A stretch of 64,000 bases of DNA, from NCBI GenBank assembly GCA_964035545.1, contig OZ037766.1, positions 180,001 to 244,000 of the forward strand, given 5' to 3'. The translations under genes were made by a program, and so were the position numbers. Shown here piece by piece: positions 38,001-49,072 of this stretch (its first letter is position 1; each line of letters starts with the position of its first letter). Source of the stretch: Bugula neritina. Lineage: Eukaryota; Bryozoa; Gymnolaemata; Cheilostomatida; Bugulidae. A model generated the notes under the pieces. That model did no database searches. It saw only the letters and a list, made by a program, of their open reading frames with translations, and had not been told where the DNA came from.

Positions 38001-40963
38001 TGCGACAAGACGGGCTACAGGACTGAGCTGGAGTTTAAACTCAAGGTGCGCTATGCTACTCTATGCTATAGAGTCTACACTATGCTATACTACTCTATAC
38101 TATATACTATACAGCATGCTATACTGTTGTGGTGCTGACTTTGTAGCCATTCATGGGCAGCAGCGATTCCTCTAATAAAATTTCTGGAAAAATAAAGTTT
38201 GGGCATGAAACCTTGTTTACTCTGGATGGTAGGTGGGACCAGGAAGTCTTCCTCAAAGATAAGTCAACTGGGGTAAGAAATTAGGCTATTATATATTCTC
38301 TTACTTCTAATTAAACTACATTTTTTCTCGTTCTAAATGTTAGCCTGTGTTTATAGCACCAAGAAAGTCTGTGGCGGGTGGACAATGAGACGCTGAGTAA
38401 CAGACTGAAGCGATTTACTGTACCTCTTGACTGTCAGGAGGAGTTTGAGTCTGAGAGGTGAGTCACTTCACCCTCTCTGCAGTCTTGTGTGTGTGTAGAG
38501 TGCCTGAGGCTACTCGGGTCTCGGTAAAGTGAAACTACTCGTGTCTTGGTAAAGTGAAACTACTCGTGTCTTGGTAAAGTGAAACTACTCGGGTCTTGGT
38601 AAAGTGAAACTACTCGTGTCTTGGTAAAGTGAAACTACTCGTGTCTTGGTAAAGTGAAACTACTCGTGTCCTCAGGTTGTGGCAGCATGTTGGAGAGGCT
38701 CTCAGGTCAGCTGACCAGGAGAAGGCAACTCATGAGAAGTTTCTACTAGAAGAAGCTCAGCGTAACGCCGCTAAGGGGAGAAAACTCACCAACTCGGTTC
38801 ATAAACCAGCTCTGTTTGAAGTGGACAAGATGTCTGGGAATTGGATATACAAATATTCAGAGTGAGTAGTGCTACCCAGTACTCAGTACTACTCACTAGT
38901 ACTCAGTCATACTAACTAGTACTCAGTTCTACTAACTAGTACTCAGTCATACTAACTAGTACTCAGTCATACTCACTAGTACTCAGTCATACTAACTAGT
39001 ACTCAGTCATACTAACTAGTACTCTGTTATACTAACTAGTACTCAGTCCTACTACATAGTACTCAGTCCTACTAACTAATACTCAGTTATACTACCTAGT
39101 ACTCAGTTATACTCACTAGTACTTAGTCCTACTAACTAATACTCAGTTATACTACCTAGTACTCGGTCCTACTAACTAGTACTCAGTTATACGAACTAGT
39201 ACTCAGTCCTACTAACTAGTACTCAGTCCTACTAACTAGTACTCAGTCCTACTCACAATACTCAGTCATACTAACTAGTACTCAGTCATACTAACTAGTA
39301 CTCAGTCATACTACCTAGCACTCAGTCATACTAACTAGTACTCAGTCATACTCACTAGTACTCAGTTATACTAACTAGTACTCAGTCATACTAACTAATA
39401 CTCAGTCCTACTCACTAGTACTCAGTTATACTAACTAGTACTCAGTCCTACTCACTAGTACTCAGTTATACTAACTAGTACTCAGTCTTACTAACTAGTG
39501 AAACTCAGACTATGCTGAATCTGTGTAGCCTCAGGCCGTGGGACCCGGTGAATGACATCACGCAGTACGAGCAGAACTTCAAGGTGATGACTCACACCAA
39601 GCACAGGACGGCCCTGGTGCGGCAGATGAGCATCGTGAATGTCAGCAGCAGTGAACAGTCTAGCAGGGGCAAAGGTCGTCACACGCGGCAGCTTAGAGGG
39701 AGAGGAACAAAAGTCAGCGATTCTTCAACCCCTAGTCACGTCTCTGATACTGAAGAGATCGATGAGGGTGAGTCAGTCTCACTGGTACTCTGTCTCACTG
39801 TCACTCTGTCTCTCTGTCACTCTGTCTCACTGTCACTCTGTCTCACTATCACTCAGTCTCACTAGTACTCTGTCTCACTAGTACTCTGTCTCACTGGTAC
39901 TCAGTCTCACTGGTACTCAGTCTCACTGGTACTCTGTCTCACTGTCACTCTGTCTCACTGTCACTCTGTCTCACTGTCACTCTGTCTCACTGTCACTCTG
40001 TCTCACTGTCACTCAGTCTCACTAGTACTCTGTCTCACTAGTACTCAGTCTCACTGGTACTCTGTCTCACTGTCACTCTGTCTCACTGTCACTCTGTCTC
40101 ACTGTCACTCTGTCTCACTATCACTCAGTCTCACTAGTACTCTGTCTCACTAGTACTCTGTCTCACTGGTACTCAGTCTCACTGGTACTCAGTCTCACTG
40201 GTACTCTGTCTCACTGTCACTCTGTCTCACTGTCACTCTGTCTCACTGTCACTCTGTCTCACTGTCACTCTGTCTCACTGTCACTCAGTCTCACTAGTAC
40301 TCTGTCTCACTAGTACTCTGTCTCACTGTCACTCTGTCTCACTGTCACTCTGTCTCACTGTCACTCTGTCTCACTGTCACTCTGTCTCACTGTCACTCTG
40401 TCTCACTGTCACTCTGTCTCACTGGTACTCTGTCTCACTGTCACTCAGTCTCACTGTCACTCTGTCTCACTAGTACTCAGTCTCACTGTCACTCTGTCTC
40501 ACTGTCACTCTGTCTCACTAGTACTCAGTCTCACTGTCACTCTGTCTCACTGTCACTCAGTCTCACTAGTACTCTGCCGCAGCCAGTGATGAGTCACTGT
40601 GTCTGTCAGTTAGTAATAAAATGCTCAGTTAATGTTTAAGTTATTGCGGGTCACTTATCCCCGTCCCTCAGACATCCTCCGGTTCTACTTGCAGGTTCCT
40701 CGACTAAAGACGACTCGCAGCTGCAGCCACCAGACCAGAGAGTGCGTCCCTCTTCCCTCACGGAGGAGTCCAGCCTCAACATCGCCATCTCACGGCAGAC
40801 GTTACAGGAAACTCACGACAGACTGAGGAACCTGCAATCTATAGTTGTGCAGATGGCAGCAGAGCAGCAGCGTGGCATCACCTTGCAGACTCGTGATTGG
40901 TTGTTGCTCGCCCTAATTCTCTCCTTACAAGCATTCCTCCAGTTCTTATTCAGCAAAATATGA
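29001..40963 (+). CDS. ORP5/ORP8-like ER-anchored oxysterol-binding protein (5' partial), 13 exons
   Basis: Exons: 29001-29158, 29833-29880, 30839-31235, 31547-31741, 35149-35399, 36057-36169, 36502-36682, 37752-38045, 38147-38272, 38357-38457, 38676-38861, 39529-39767, 40695-40963. All GT-AG, phases consistent, 852 residues visible. A Ser-rich N-terminus and basic helix ([19 protein letters not shown]) lead into a PH domain at about 100-215 ([18 protein letters not shown]). An acidic Ser-rich linker follows. The OSBP-related lipid-binding domain starts at about 342 ([19 protein letters not shown]), with [12 protein letters not shown] and the family signature EQISHHPP at about 447-454 (usually EQVSHHPP). 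A C-terminal hydrophobic anchor ([17 protein letters not shown]) ends SKI. This order is that of ORP5/ORP8, tail-anchored ER proteins that exchange phosphatidylserine and PI4P at ER-plasma membrane contacts. The first exon enters in phase 1, so a start exon lies upstream. Each large intron holds at least one private minisatellite. Confidence 0.94.
29214..29396. repeat. 19-bp minisatellite, ORP intron
   Basis: About nine near-perfect copies of gacatgagctgcaggtagt, starting about 55 bases past the first visible ORP donor. Confidence 0.94.
29523..29718. repeat. 27-bp minisatellite, ORP intron
   Basis: About seven copies built on aactcttcttctgtgtcagc, followed by agcagat. Confidence 0.94.
29888..30822. 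repeat. 22-bp minisatellite, ORP intron before PH exon
   Basis: About 42 copies built on acactactactacagtatct. The unit is pyrimidine-rich and carries tactacag, so it offers many acceptor-like words before the true acceptor at 30838. Confidence 0.95.
31268..31540. repeat. 20-bp minisatellite, ORP intron inside the PH region
   Basis: About 13 copies of catatcaacacgtgtctata. The last copy, tatcaacacgtctcgcag, grades directly into the acceptor at 31546. Open frames run through it from the upstream exon because copies are nearly in frame. Confidence 0.94.
31792..32130. repeat. 30-bp minisatellite, ORP intron 4
   Basis: About ten copies built on taatacataccgtactgtat, then a few tatagttataccg pieces. 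Confidence 0.94.
32169..32183 (+). other. Possible 15-nt microexon in ORP intron 4
   Basis: ctgctttcacttcag is preceded by a good acceptor (ccttttcag) and followed by gtcagt. Its phase fits between exons 31547-31741 and 35149-35399 and would insert AAFTS in frame. Skipping it gives the sequence closest to the family (HFKD), so it would be an optional cassette at best. Confidence 0.25.
32208..32408. repeat. (ACT/AGT)n array, ORP intron 4
   Basis: act/agt triplets interrupted by gggactaat and tggcactg. It resembles the arrays at 26.3 and 54.8 kb. Confidence 0.9.
32515..32638. repeat. 22-bp repeat, ORP intron 4
   Basis: About five copies built on ttaacttacttctctcataa. Confidence 0.9.
32640..33150. 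other. Unique part of ORP intron 4
   Basis: AT-rich. A 71-codon plus frame (32930-33145) has no homology I recognise and no splice support. Confidence 0.45.
33155..34862. repeat. Pyrimidine-rich minisatellite (1.7 kb), ORP intron 4
   Basis: More than 100 units of ctctactctacactct and shorter ctctctac pieces. Plus-strand C+T content is extreme and the minus strand is purine-rich. A 594-codon Leu/Ser/Tyr frame through it is an artefact. Confidence 0.96.
34863..35148. other. Unique end of ORP intron 4
   Basis: Contains a small duplication of gcaccccctagtggtg at about 35083-35120, just before the polypyrimidine tract of the acceptor. Confidence 0.5.
35402..36050. repeat. 18-bp minisatellite filling an ORP intron
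   Basis: About 36 copies of tatactatactatgata with cta/gta variants. The intron is almost wholly this array, and the acceptor (atatactgcag) looks like a mutated copy of the unit (atatactgtac). Confidence 0.95.
36155..36490. repeat. Donor-containing minisatellite at ORP exon 36057-36169
   Basis: About ten copies of a 31-32 bp unit (some with a 12-base extension). Each repeats the exon end and donor, aatatactctctag|gtaata. The first copy lies within the exon. Confidence 0.94.
36668..37566. repeat. Donor-containing minisatellite at ORP exon 36502-36682
   Basis: About 31 almost identical 29-bp copies. Each includes the exon's last 15 bases and its donor (tacatagctgagcag|gtgtg). Only one or two base changes are visible, so the expansion looks recent. 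Confidence 0.97.
37570..37736. repeat. 22-bp repeat, same ORP intron
   Basis: About eight copies built on ctactctgttgacaaagtga. Confidence 0.94.
38510..38672. repeat. 24-bp minisatellite up to an ORP acceptor
   Basis: About six copies built on ctactcgtgtcttggtaaag. The last partial copy (ctactcgtgtcctcag) becomes the acceptor at 38675. Confidence 0.93.
38868..39500. repeat. 20-bp minisatellite, ORP intron
   Basis: About 31 copies of actaactagtactcagtcat with cct/tat variants. Confidence 0.94.
39768..40578. repeat. 16-bp minisatellite, last ORP intron
   Basis: About 50 copies of ctctgtctcactgtca with agtctcactagta variants in a higher-order pattern. It begins right after the donor (g|gtgagtcagtctcac). 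Confidence 0.95.
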
Positions 40964-41563
40964 TCCGTTTCTATTGGCTAGTCGCCAAGCTCTCTACTTG
41001 GTAGTTCCTCACATTATACATGAAACATGTGCTCTCATTGGCTAGTCAAAACTCAGTTTATTTTATTGGATGATAGACTGTAACCCATGATATTACTGGT
41101 CAGTTATAAGCCAATGGCAGTGGCTGTAACATAGCACACTCATGCAAGTTTATATGCTGAAACGCACCAAAGAGTGTGTCCTGTGTCCTTCAGTAGGCCA
41201 TGTCCGTCTGGTTATTAGTGCTACCGTGTAGTGAGTCTAATTTATTATTTTATATGTTCCCATAATGCAGTTAACTGGTGTAGCAATACCATGCTCAACT
41301 ATCTTTAGTTCCGTGTCTAGTTCGAGTGTTAGGAATAAGATGCTGTAAGATTAGGAAACAACCTTCAACTCACGGTATCTCGTGCAATGTGCAACTATGA
41401 TTCAACTTTGAGAGTTGTCAGTCTTGGTGAGAATTTGCTAAACAATCAGTAATATCGTATGTCCTACATTTGTTATTGAATTACTTCATTTTCATTTGCT
41501 TTGAAAATTATTGTAAAAATATATTTATTGTCGTGAGTTGCATTATTGATGTAAAACTACAAA

Positions 41564-41569
41564 AATAAA
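41564..41569 (+). terminator. Candidate ORP polyadenylation signal
   Basis: AATAAA about 600 bases after the ORP stop, in an AT-rich 3' region shared with the convergent receptor gene. Confidence 0.45.
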
Positions 41570-41940
41570 CTATCAACATGAAGACAATGCGGCTTTTCTT
41601 TACCAGCACTTGGCTATCACTGCTTCACTTAGTAGACATATTATAAAGTGCTTGTAAATTTGAGTATACAGTTCATAAATTTAAAACTTTACAAAAAATA
41701 TTATTTCATTGTTATAGCAAGTAATGCCTCTTAATAGTCAAACGCAATAAAAGATTACAAAAATATTCAAAAAAAATTCAAATGCATATTGAGCTTAGAC
41801 AAGTGGACCTGCTTAGAGGAAGTAGGTGCTGCCCCCTACTTGCATTTTGATGCCACCCAATGAACGCATATCTTGAATACAAAACTATAGTTGATATGTT
41901 GAGGTACAGAATCCTAGTGAAGTTCAGCTTATTTTCTACA

Positions 41941-41946
41941 TTTATT
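41941..41946 (-). terminator. Candidate nuclear receptor polyadenylation signal
   Basis: Minus-strand AATAAA about 150 bases beyond the receptor stop codon. Confidence 0.5.
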
Positions 41947-42091
41947 CTATCCTACATTGTTAGCCTAAATTAATACTTGAGGTAAATACTGCGTGCATTT
42001 ATAATATCTATTTACCTATATTAGCTTGACCTATATTCCTAGCTGTAACTCAGCTGCAGGCATCACAGTGCAGACGTACTAACGCAGCAGG

Positions 42092-45000
42092 TCACTGCCG
42101 CGCCACGTGTCCAGTCATATGAGGCTCATGGGCAGTGACTGGGGTGGGCCAACAGAAACTGTTGCCACTTAGAAGCATGTCCCTGATGAGCGTCTCGATG
42201 GGGGTCTTCCCCACCAGCCGGATAAAGAAGAGGTTTTCAACTACAGATGGGTTGATAGTCTTGAGAGCAGGTAGTCTCAGGATCAGTCGTCCTGTCCTAG
42301 CTGTCTGGTTGTACTGGATTCTATCATACTCTTCCAGCGAGGTCAAGGTTTTCTCCTGCAGTCCCTGTATCGTGCCGATGTCGTGTAGACCAATCACATC
42401 TGCAGTAAGAATAGTAGATGGCTGAACAGTGTTTAAGGATACAGGATTAACGAGCTGATAGATCGTGTTTCGGAGTTGTCCTTACTTCATGCACTTAGAG
42501 TAGATATTCACAATACTAAACTAACAGCTGTACTACTATAAGCAGACAAGAGTTTACTACTGTAAGCAGACAAGAGTTTACTACCGTACACAGACAAGAG
42601 TTTACTACCGTACACAGACAAGAGTTTACTACCGTACGCAGACAAGAGTTTACTACCGTGCGCAGACAAGAGTTTACTACTATACGAAGACAAGAGTTTA
42701 CTACCGTACACAGACAAGAGTTTACTACCGTACACAGACAAGAGTTTACTACCGTACGCAGACCAGAGTTTACTACCGTACGAAGACAAGAGTTTACTAC
42801 CATACACAGACAAGAGTTTACCTGGTGAGAAAAGAGCGAGAGCTTTGAGACAGCTGAATTCTGCCGAATCAATACGCAGCACGGCCAGCCTTTCCAGTTG
42901 ATTCTGTATGTGTTTTGTCTGTTCCTGGGGGCACAGGCTATTCGGGAGGTACCTGAAGTGAGTCGGTAAACTAGTGAGTCAGTTAACTAGTGAGTATATT
43001 CACTACACAGTCACGTGATGAGAAGAGAGAGTTAGTATATTCACTATACAGTCACGTGATGAGATGTTGGAGTTACCTGCCATCGGCTGAGGAGCCATTG
43101 CTAGACTGAGAGTTAAAGTTGTTGGAGAGCAGAGAGTAGATGTATACGGGTGGGCAACACTGGGCCGTGTTAAGAAGGAATAACTCGGTCCAGCAGCAGC
43201 GCAGCAAGCTGACTTGGTCTATCAGGGGTAACTCTATGAAGAAGGGGATGTTGCGTGCCCACTCTACCCCTGAGAAGAGCAGTCTGGCCGACAGCTCACA
43301 CAGGCTGTCCATTGCCAGATGGGCTCCAAACGCTGGCGGACTCTATAATATAGATACGTAGATTAGTATAAACAGTGTATTAGTATTGGTAACTGAAGTC
43401 AAACTTAGACCAAACACTTGTGACCATCAAATACTCTTTAGTCCAAGGACCTACCTGCACATGGCTGATTGGGTAAGGCTCGGCTCTAAGCAGCACCGAC
43501 ACAAAGTTGCTCATGTAACAGGAGTTTGGTCTAGAGGCATCCATATTGTGATTAGAGTTGATAGGAGGTGGCAGCTGGTAGGAATACTCACTCGGGGAGG
43601 TGGGATTTACTCTCCCTCGCTGAACAGCTGTTCATAAGTACAAGGTATGTTTTCAGCTCATAGCAATTTGAGAACTACTGTCTTCTCATTGGTCTACTTA
43701 GTTAGAGTTTGAGAACTACTGTCTTCTCATTGGTCTACTTAGTTAGAGTTTGAGAACTACTGTCTTCTCATTGGTCTACTTAGTTAGAGTTTGAGAACTA
43801 CTGTCTTCTTATTGGTATACTTAGTTAGTGTTTGAGAACTACTGTCTTCTTATTGGTCTACTTAGTTAGAGTTTGAAAACTACTGTCTTCTTATTGGTCT
43901 ACTTAGTTAGAGTTTGAGAACTACTGTCTTCTTATTGGTCTACTTAGCTAGAGTTTGTTAGCAGTTATTTGTTGTGCTATACCTGAGCTTCAAGGAAATT
44001 ACAATTTATCAAAGTTGATGAAGAGTTAATTAAATTGTTATGTTTAACTCAGAAGGCTAGGAAAGGAAATTGTAACTAAAATCATAGTCCCCTGTTTTCA
44101 TATGAATGATGAATATGATGGCTGAGAGAACTTCAAGGTGGAATCACTCAGTATAAGTACTATGAGTAATATCACTCAGTATGAGTGCTATGAGTAATAT
44201 CATTCAGTATGAGTACTATGAGTAATATCACTCAGTACGAGTACTATGAGTAATATCACTCAGTATGAGTACTATGAGTAATATCACTCAGTATGAGTAC
44301 TATGAGTAATATCACTCAGTACGAGTACTATGAGTAATATCACTCAGTATGAGCACTATGAGTAATATCACTCAGTATGAGCACTATGAGTAATATCACT
44401 CAGTATGAGTACTAGTGATGCACTTACCTTCACGCTTCATACCGGCCTTCAGACACTTTCTTAGTCTACAATACTGACATTGGTTTCGGTGTTGGGGGTC
44501 TACAGCACAGTCCCGACTTCCACGACAAGTGTATGTCAAGTTCCTTCGAACAGACCTTTTAAAGAAGCTCTTACAACCTGAAGAAGAAAATGACAGTGAA
44601 GAAGATAAGGTGTGCCAACATGATCCAGTCTATTCAGTCTATCCCATACTCATCAATACTAGTCAATACTCATCAATACTAGTCAATACTCATCAATATT
44701 CGTCAATACTCACCAATACTCATCAATACCCATCAATACTCATCAATACTTATCAATACTCATCAATACTAATCAATACTCATCAATACTCATTAATACT
44801 CATCAATACCCATCAATACCCATCAATACTTATCAATACTAGTCAATACTAATCAAATGCAATAAATCTCCGAGGGCTTATACCCTAGTAAACAAGTGTC
44901 ATAGCATTTAATAACAAGTGACACATGACAAAATTCCCAGAAAAACTGATAAAGTAAGCATCTCATTCCAACAGCTTACGATCAGTCAGAAACAGGTGTG

Positions 45001-46344
45001 TGATTCTACTGAGCTGGAGAATCCTTTGAGGGGTGTTCACTTAGTTGTATATATCTGGTGTGAGGCAGTCGTAGTTGTTAATAAACGTTAATAAAAGTGA
45101 CTGGAGTTTAAATGATTAAATGATGCATCTGTTTCACATCATGATATAAAGTATACTTCCAGTAAGCTATATAACTTTTCCAGTCATTGCTGTTGCACTG
45201 CTTCAATTTCTCTACAATGTCCCTGATTACTAAACAGTGGGCTGTCCCTAAACTAAACAGTGGGTTGTCCCTAAACTAAACAGTGGGCTGTCCCTAAATT
45301 AAACTGTGGGTTGTCCCTAAACTAAACAGTGGGCTGTGCCTAAACTAAAATGTGGGCTGTCCCTAAACTAAACAGTGGGCTGTCCCTAAACTAAACAGTG
45401 GGCTGTCCCTAAACTAAACAGTGGGCTGTGCCTATGTTGGCTGCAAGTCAATGCAACTCATAAGCTGATAATTTTATAATGAGGAAATAAATTTCCTGGC
45501 AGTTTCAGCTGCCACAGTTTTGGCATCAAAACTCACAGCTGATTGTTTAAACATCTCCGCTTCAACTCATCTCTACAGACATTTCATTGTTCTCCATACA
45601 TACAGTGGCTGGTGTAGCACTAGTTTATACTCACCCTCACACGTTAGCTGGCCGTAGTGTTTACCACTGGATTTATCCCCACATACTACACACGGAACTA
45701 GGGCTATCCCGTCTGTGGCTGTAGATCCTACTTTAGCTTCTGAGTCATCTTCTTCTAGGGGGGTGATGGCATTCTCTCCAACATTACACGGTATCGTCTG
45801 CAACACGGCAATAGCTTATGTCATCTGTTTTGTTTATATTTAATTACTAGTGCTGCGTCCATATAGTTTAATACAGTATTGCTGTACAATAGCCTGGTTA
45901 TCGTTGACAGACTTTGACTACCTATTTCCCTATAAAACAGGGCATGCATTAGTGACTCACACTGTAACTTACCTTTTCTACAGACTGCTAACTTACGCCG
46001 TAACTTACTTCTTCTCCTGAATGCTGACTCATATTGTACAGGGGGGCTGTCCGTGATTCACCGTTTTCTAATTGACAGTTTGGTCGAATGATGTCATTGG
46101 TCTCTTCTTTATTAGGTTTAGAGGTAATGGAGAAGTCTACTGCCGATAGGTGGTACAGAGTCTTAGCTGCTGTCGTGTCTTCACTCGTCATATCACTATT
46201 GGCAGCCCACAAGTGGTCAGTCTTACGCTCTTCACCCGAGGTGATGGACACAGAAGGCAACTCCCATTGGTCGTCCCCAGAACCTCCAACACAAAGTTCT
46301 GCAGACGTGTGAGGTGCAGACGTGTGTGTCACAGGTGATGTCAT
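42092..46344 (-). CDS. COUP-TF (NR2F)-like nuclear receptor, 7 coding exons
   Basis: Exons in reading order: 46344-46009, 45797-45635, 44577-44428, 43627-43455, 43342-43077, 42952-42822, 42399-42092. Phases agree and give 508 aa (human COUP-TFs are about 415-425). A poorly conserved Ser/Thr/acidic N-terminus of about 147 residues comes first. The DNA-binding domain (about 148-215) starts [14 protein letters not shown], has P-box [11 protein letters not shown] as in NR2F, a second finger [17 protein letters not shown] and a KREAVQRGR tail. The ligand-binding domain from about 260 includes [35 protein letters not shown] and, near the end, [18 protein letters not shown] then SGNSFCWP, almost identical to COUP-TF. 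The family binds AGGTCA direct repeats in the nucleus as dimers. Start: the ATG at 46344 is directly preceded by a possible acceptor (ttctaacag), so a 5' UTR exon is likely upstream. Confidence 0.94.
42530..42821. repeat. 24-bp minisatellite starting on a receptor donor
   Basis: About 11-12 copies. On the minus strand each begins gtaaactcttgtctgtgtac, and the first gtaaac is the authentic donor of exon 42952-42822. All later copies repeat that donor hexamer after a tag instead of the exon's cag. Confidence 0.94.
42958..43060. repeat. Short duplications in receptor intron
   Basis: Two copies of tatattcactacacagtcacgtgatgag-type sequence (about 30 bp) and two ctagtgagt words. Confidence 0.7.
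43660..43958. repeat. 41-bp minisatellite, receptor intron
   Basis: About seven copies built on gtttgagaactactgtcttc, followed by tcattggtctacttagttaga. Confidence 0.94.
43960..44427. repeat. Receptor intron with 28-bp minisatellite
   Basis: After about 190 unique bases, about ten copies of a 28-bp unit built on gtactatgagtaatatcact run from 44150 to 44413, close to the donor of exon 44577-44428. Confidence 0.92.
44640..44855. repeat. 10-bp catcaatact repeat, receptor intron
   Basis: About 21 copies of aatactcatc-type units. Confidence 0.93.
44856..45634. repeat. Receptor intron with 23-bp minisatellite
   Basis: Unique sequence flanks an array of about nine copies built on ctaaactaaacagtgggctg at 45230-45435. 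No gene was seen in the unique parts. Confidence 0.88.
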
Positions 46345-49072
46345 CTGTTAGAATAGTGAACAGACAACTAAATGAGGTGATAGAAGCAAGACATTAGAAC
46401 CCAAACACTGCCCTGTGGCAGCATAAAACTAAGTCTTTCTATCAACAGAGGAGATAGCTTCTACTAAAGATAAACACATCAGGCTCTTTACATGTCACTA
46501 AACCATTTCTCTCTAAATAAAATCGGTTGCACAGTATTTGATTTGTGTGCGAATTCTCTGCTGGTAGTGTTTTTAACATGAAAATTTTTATGTTTTTTGA
46601 AGGTTGAAAACCTCAAATGAGTTTGAAATATATATGAGACACCCTTTAAATCTACAAGTTTCAAACTGGGCAATAGCTATAAGTGTTACAATGAATTCAA
46701 CACATACAGTGTGTTACAATGAATTCAACGCATACAGTGAGTTACAGTGAATTCAACACATACAGTGTGTTACAGTGAATTCAACACATACAGTGTGTTG
46801 AGTGAATTCAACACATGCATTGTGTCACACTTGTTGATTCTAAAAGCAGTCCGATGGGCAGAACTACATACGTTTAGGTGCAATATGTGGAGAAATTTTA
46901 TTAGCCTAAGTTTTCTACTTTTCTTAATAAGTTTTTGCTCAGTTGAAGTTCTCAGAGAACATAACTTCTAATCTAAAAGACAGGTTTTTCTCCCGTCCTC
47001 CATTACTGCAGCTGCATCCTGTTTGGGATTACCCAGAACTCAAAGAGTTCTCTTGGCTAACACGTAATAGAGGAGCTTTCAAACTATGTTATGGCATACG
47101 GAACTAGCAAGGTCAGGGACATGATTAAACTCCGGAAGTTGTATCCAGATTATCTGGGAGACTCCGTCTACTTGGGAATCCAATGACTCATCACCCAATA
47201 TTCATACCTACAGACTTCTCAAAGCTGGTAGTGACTGGTAGCTGATATTATTGATTATTGATATTGATACTATTCAGCGGTAAAACTAACTGAGTTGTAG
47301 CAAAAATCCGAAGATTTCTTATTTTAGCCTATTTCCAAATTAATTCGAAAACTTCAGCCAAATATTAGAAACTTGACTAAGCTAGAATTAACCAGCTGAT
47401 ATATTGCTACATTTGAGCATTTCTTCTGCGAATTCCTCTAAATAATAATATAGTTATACACTCTAACTATAAGTTATAAGGTAGTACTGTAATGTAGCTA
47501 TATATTATACTATAATACACTATACAGTAATACTGTAATATACAGTTACCCAAGTTACTGCCTCCCATCTCTGTAAAAGTTTCCAATTTCTAATTAAGTT
47601 GCTAAAGGCAAAACTAAGCTTTCACCTACTGCTTCCTGAGAGTTGTACTAAATGAATGACTTTGTGTCGTAAGCTGGTAGCATGAGTAGCTATTAGCTAT
47701 TAGCTTGCTCTTATCCTAGACATTATTGTGGTTAGAGCAGGAGATGTGCTGCAAGGTTCAAGGTTAGGTGAGTGAACATCAAGGCAGCGTGATAAAGGTC
47801 CTGACACGCTGACACGACATTAACCCTAATACAGAGCAAGCTGACCCACCTCTGAGTGTGGCTGACCTTGGAATATCTTGTGTACTCAAACAACAGCTGA
47901 CTAACCACAACAACCTCTCTAACACCCAGAAAGTCTGGCTAGCTGCTCCTTTCTCTGCTCCTTCACATCTGCCTGTGATTGAAGACTGAAGACTGGAACA
48001 GCTCCTAGTGCTGCCGCTGCTGAAATGACTGCAGTTTATTTTAAATATAAATGAGATATTGTCTGTTGTAAGGCAGCACTTGCCTGGATTAAGTATCTTA
48101 CACAACACTGCTGCCAAAAAAGTCCCTCTAGTTATTAGGCAACATGAGCTTTTGATTATAAGTTACATAGTCGACCTGCTGACCTTTGTGAGCTCTAGCG
48201 ACCTTTGCAGCATACAAGAGCGTATTTAATGACAGGGAAGGAATGTTCATTGTGTAATCTTGTCAAAGTTACATCAACATTCACTGACAGCCCATTCCTG
48301 CCCTGCTGTGTCGGCATCAGCTGCCAGTAGACCTTCTCTACTCTCTCTTTCTCCTCTCTCTTTCCTCCCTGAGTTATATTCAGAGATATTGCTGCCTTCT
48401 CTACTCTCTCTCTCTGAGTTATATTCAGAGATATTGCTGCCTTCTCTACTCTCTCTTTCTCTCTCCTCTCTCTTTCCTCCCTGAGTTATATTCAGAGATA
48501 TTGCTGCCTTCTCTACTCTCTCTCTCTGAGTTATATTCAGAGATATTGCTGCCTTCTCTACTCTCTCTTTCTCTCTCCTCTCTCTTTCCTCCCTGAGTTA
48601 TATTCAGAGATATTGCTGCCTTCTCTACTCTCTCTCTCTGAGTTATATTCAGAGATATTGCTGCCTTCTCTACTCTCTCTCTCTCTGAGTTATATTCAGA
48701 GATATTGCTGCCTTCTCTACTCTCTCTCTCTCTGAGTTATATTCAGAGATATTGCTGCCTTCTCTACTCTCTCTCTCTCTCTGAGTTATATTCAGAGATA
48801 TTGCTGCCATCTCTACCCTTTCCCTCCATTTTACTCTGAGTCCTGGACGCCATCATAATATTCTACTTTATATTACAATTCCTAAATACTGATCATTGTT
48901 CGAATTATATATACAACCATAATATACTTGTTTTCACCAGGTCATCATACACGTGTGACAGATAATATAATGCTATGAGATAACACTCTTCTATTAGTCA
49001 CATGACTAGCTGCTAAAATGAAACTGCCATAGGTTCCTTATCAACAGCTAACACTCTGCAGAGTTAGTTATA
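46345..49072. other. Intergenic region between divergent receptor and TRIM genes
   Basis: Likely holds both promoters. Two arrays: 46688-46815 (about five copies built on gaattcaacacatacagtgt) and 48330-48812 (annotated separately). The part 47750-48010 is GC-richer and contains gctgaccttgg, an extended nuclear-receptor half site in reverse orientation. A 112-codon minus frame at 47779-48117 shows no domain. Confidence 0.5.
48325..48812. repeat. Composite ~42-60 bp minisatellite upstream of TRIM
   Basis: About ten copies containing gagttatattcagagatatt and ctgccttctctactctctct, with variable CT-run lengths; alternate copies carry an extra ctttcctccc segment. Confidence 0.93.

Larger units (their letters stand above)
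40964..42091. other. 3' region between convergent ORP and nuclear receptor genes
   Basis: Holds both 3' UTRs. It is free of minisatellites, unlike most other gaps. A short duplicated word ttggctagtc appears at about 40974 and 41039. Confidence 0.55.

Noticed and set aside
46150-46338. Plus-strand frames over the first receptor exon
   Set aside because: Shadows of the minus-strand receptor N-terminus, which splices in phase.
47779-48117. 112-codon minus frame upstream of the receptor gene
   Set aside because: Composition is not convincing and no family features; could overlap a 5' UTR.
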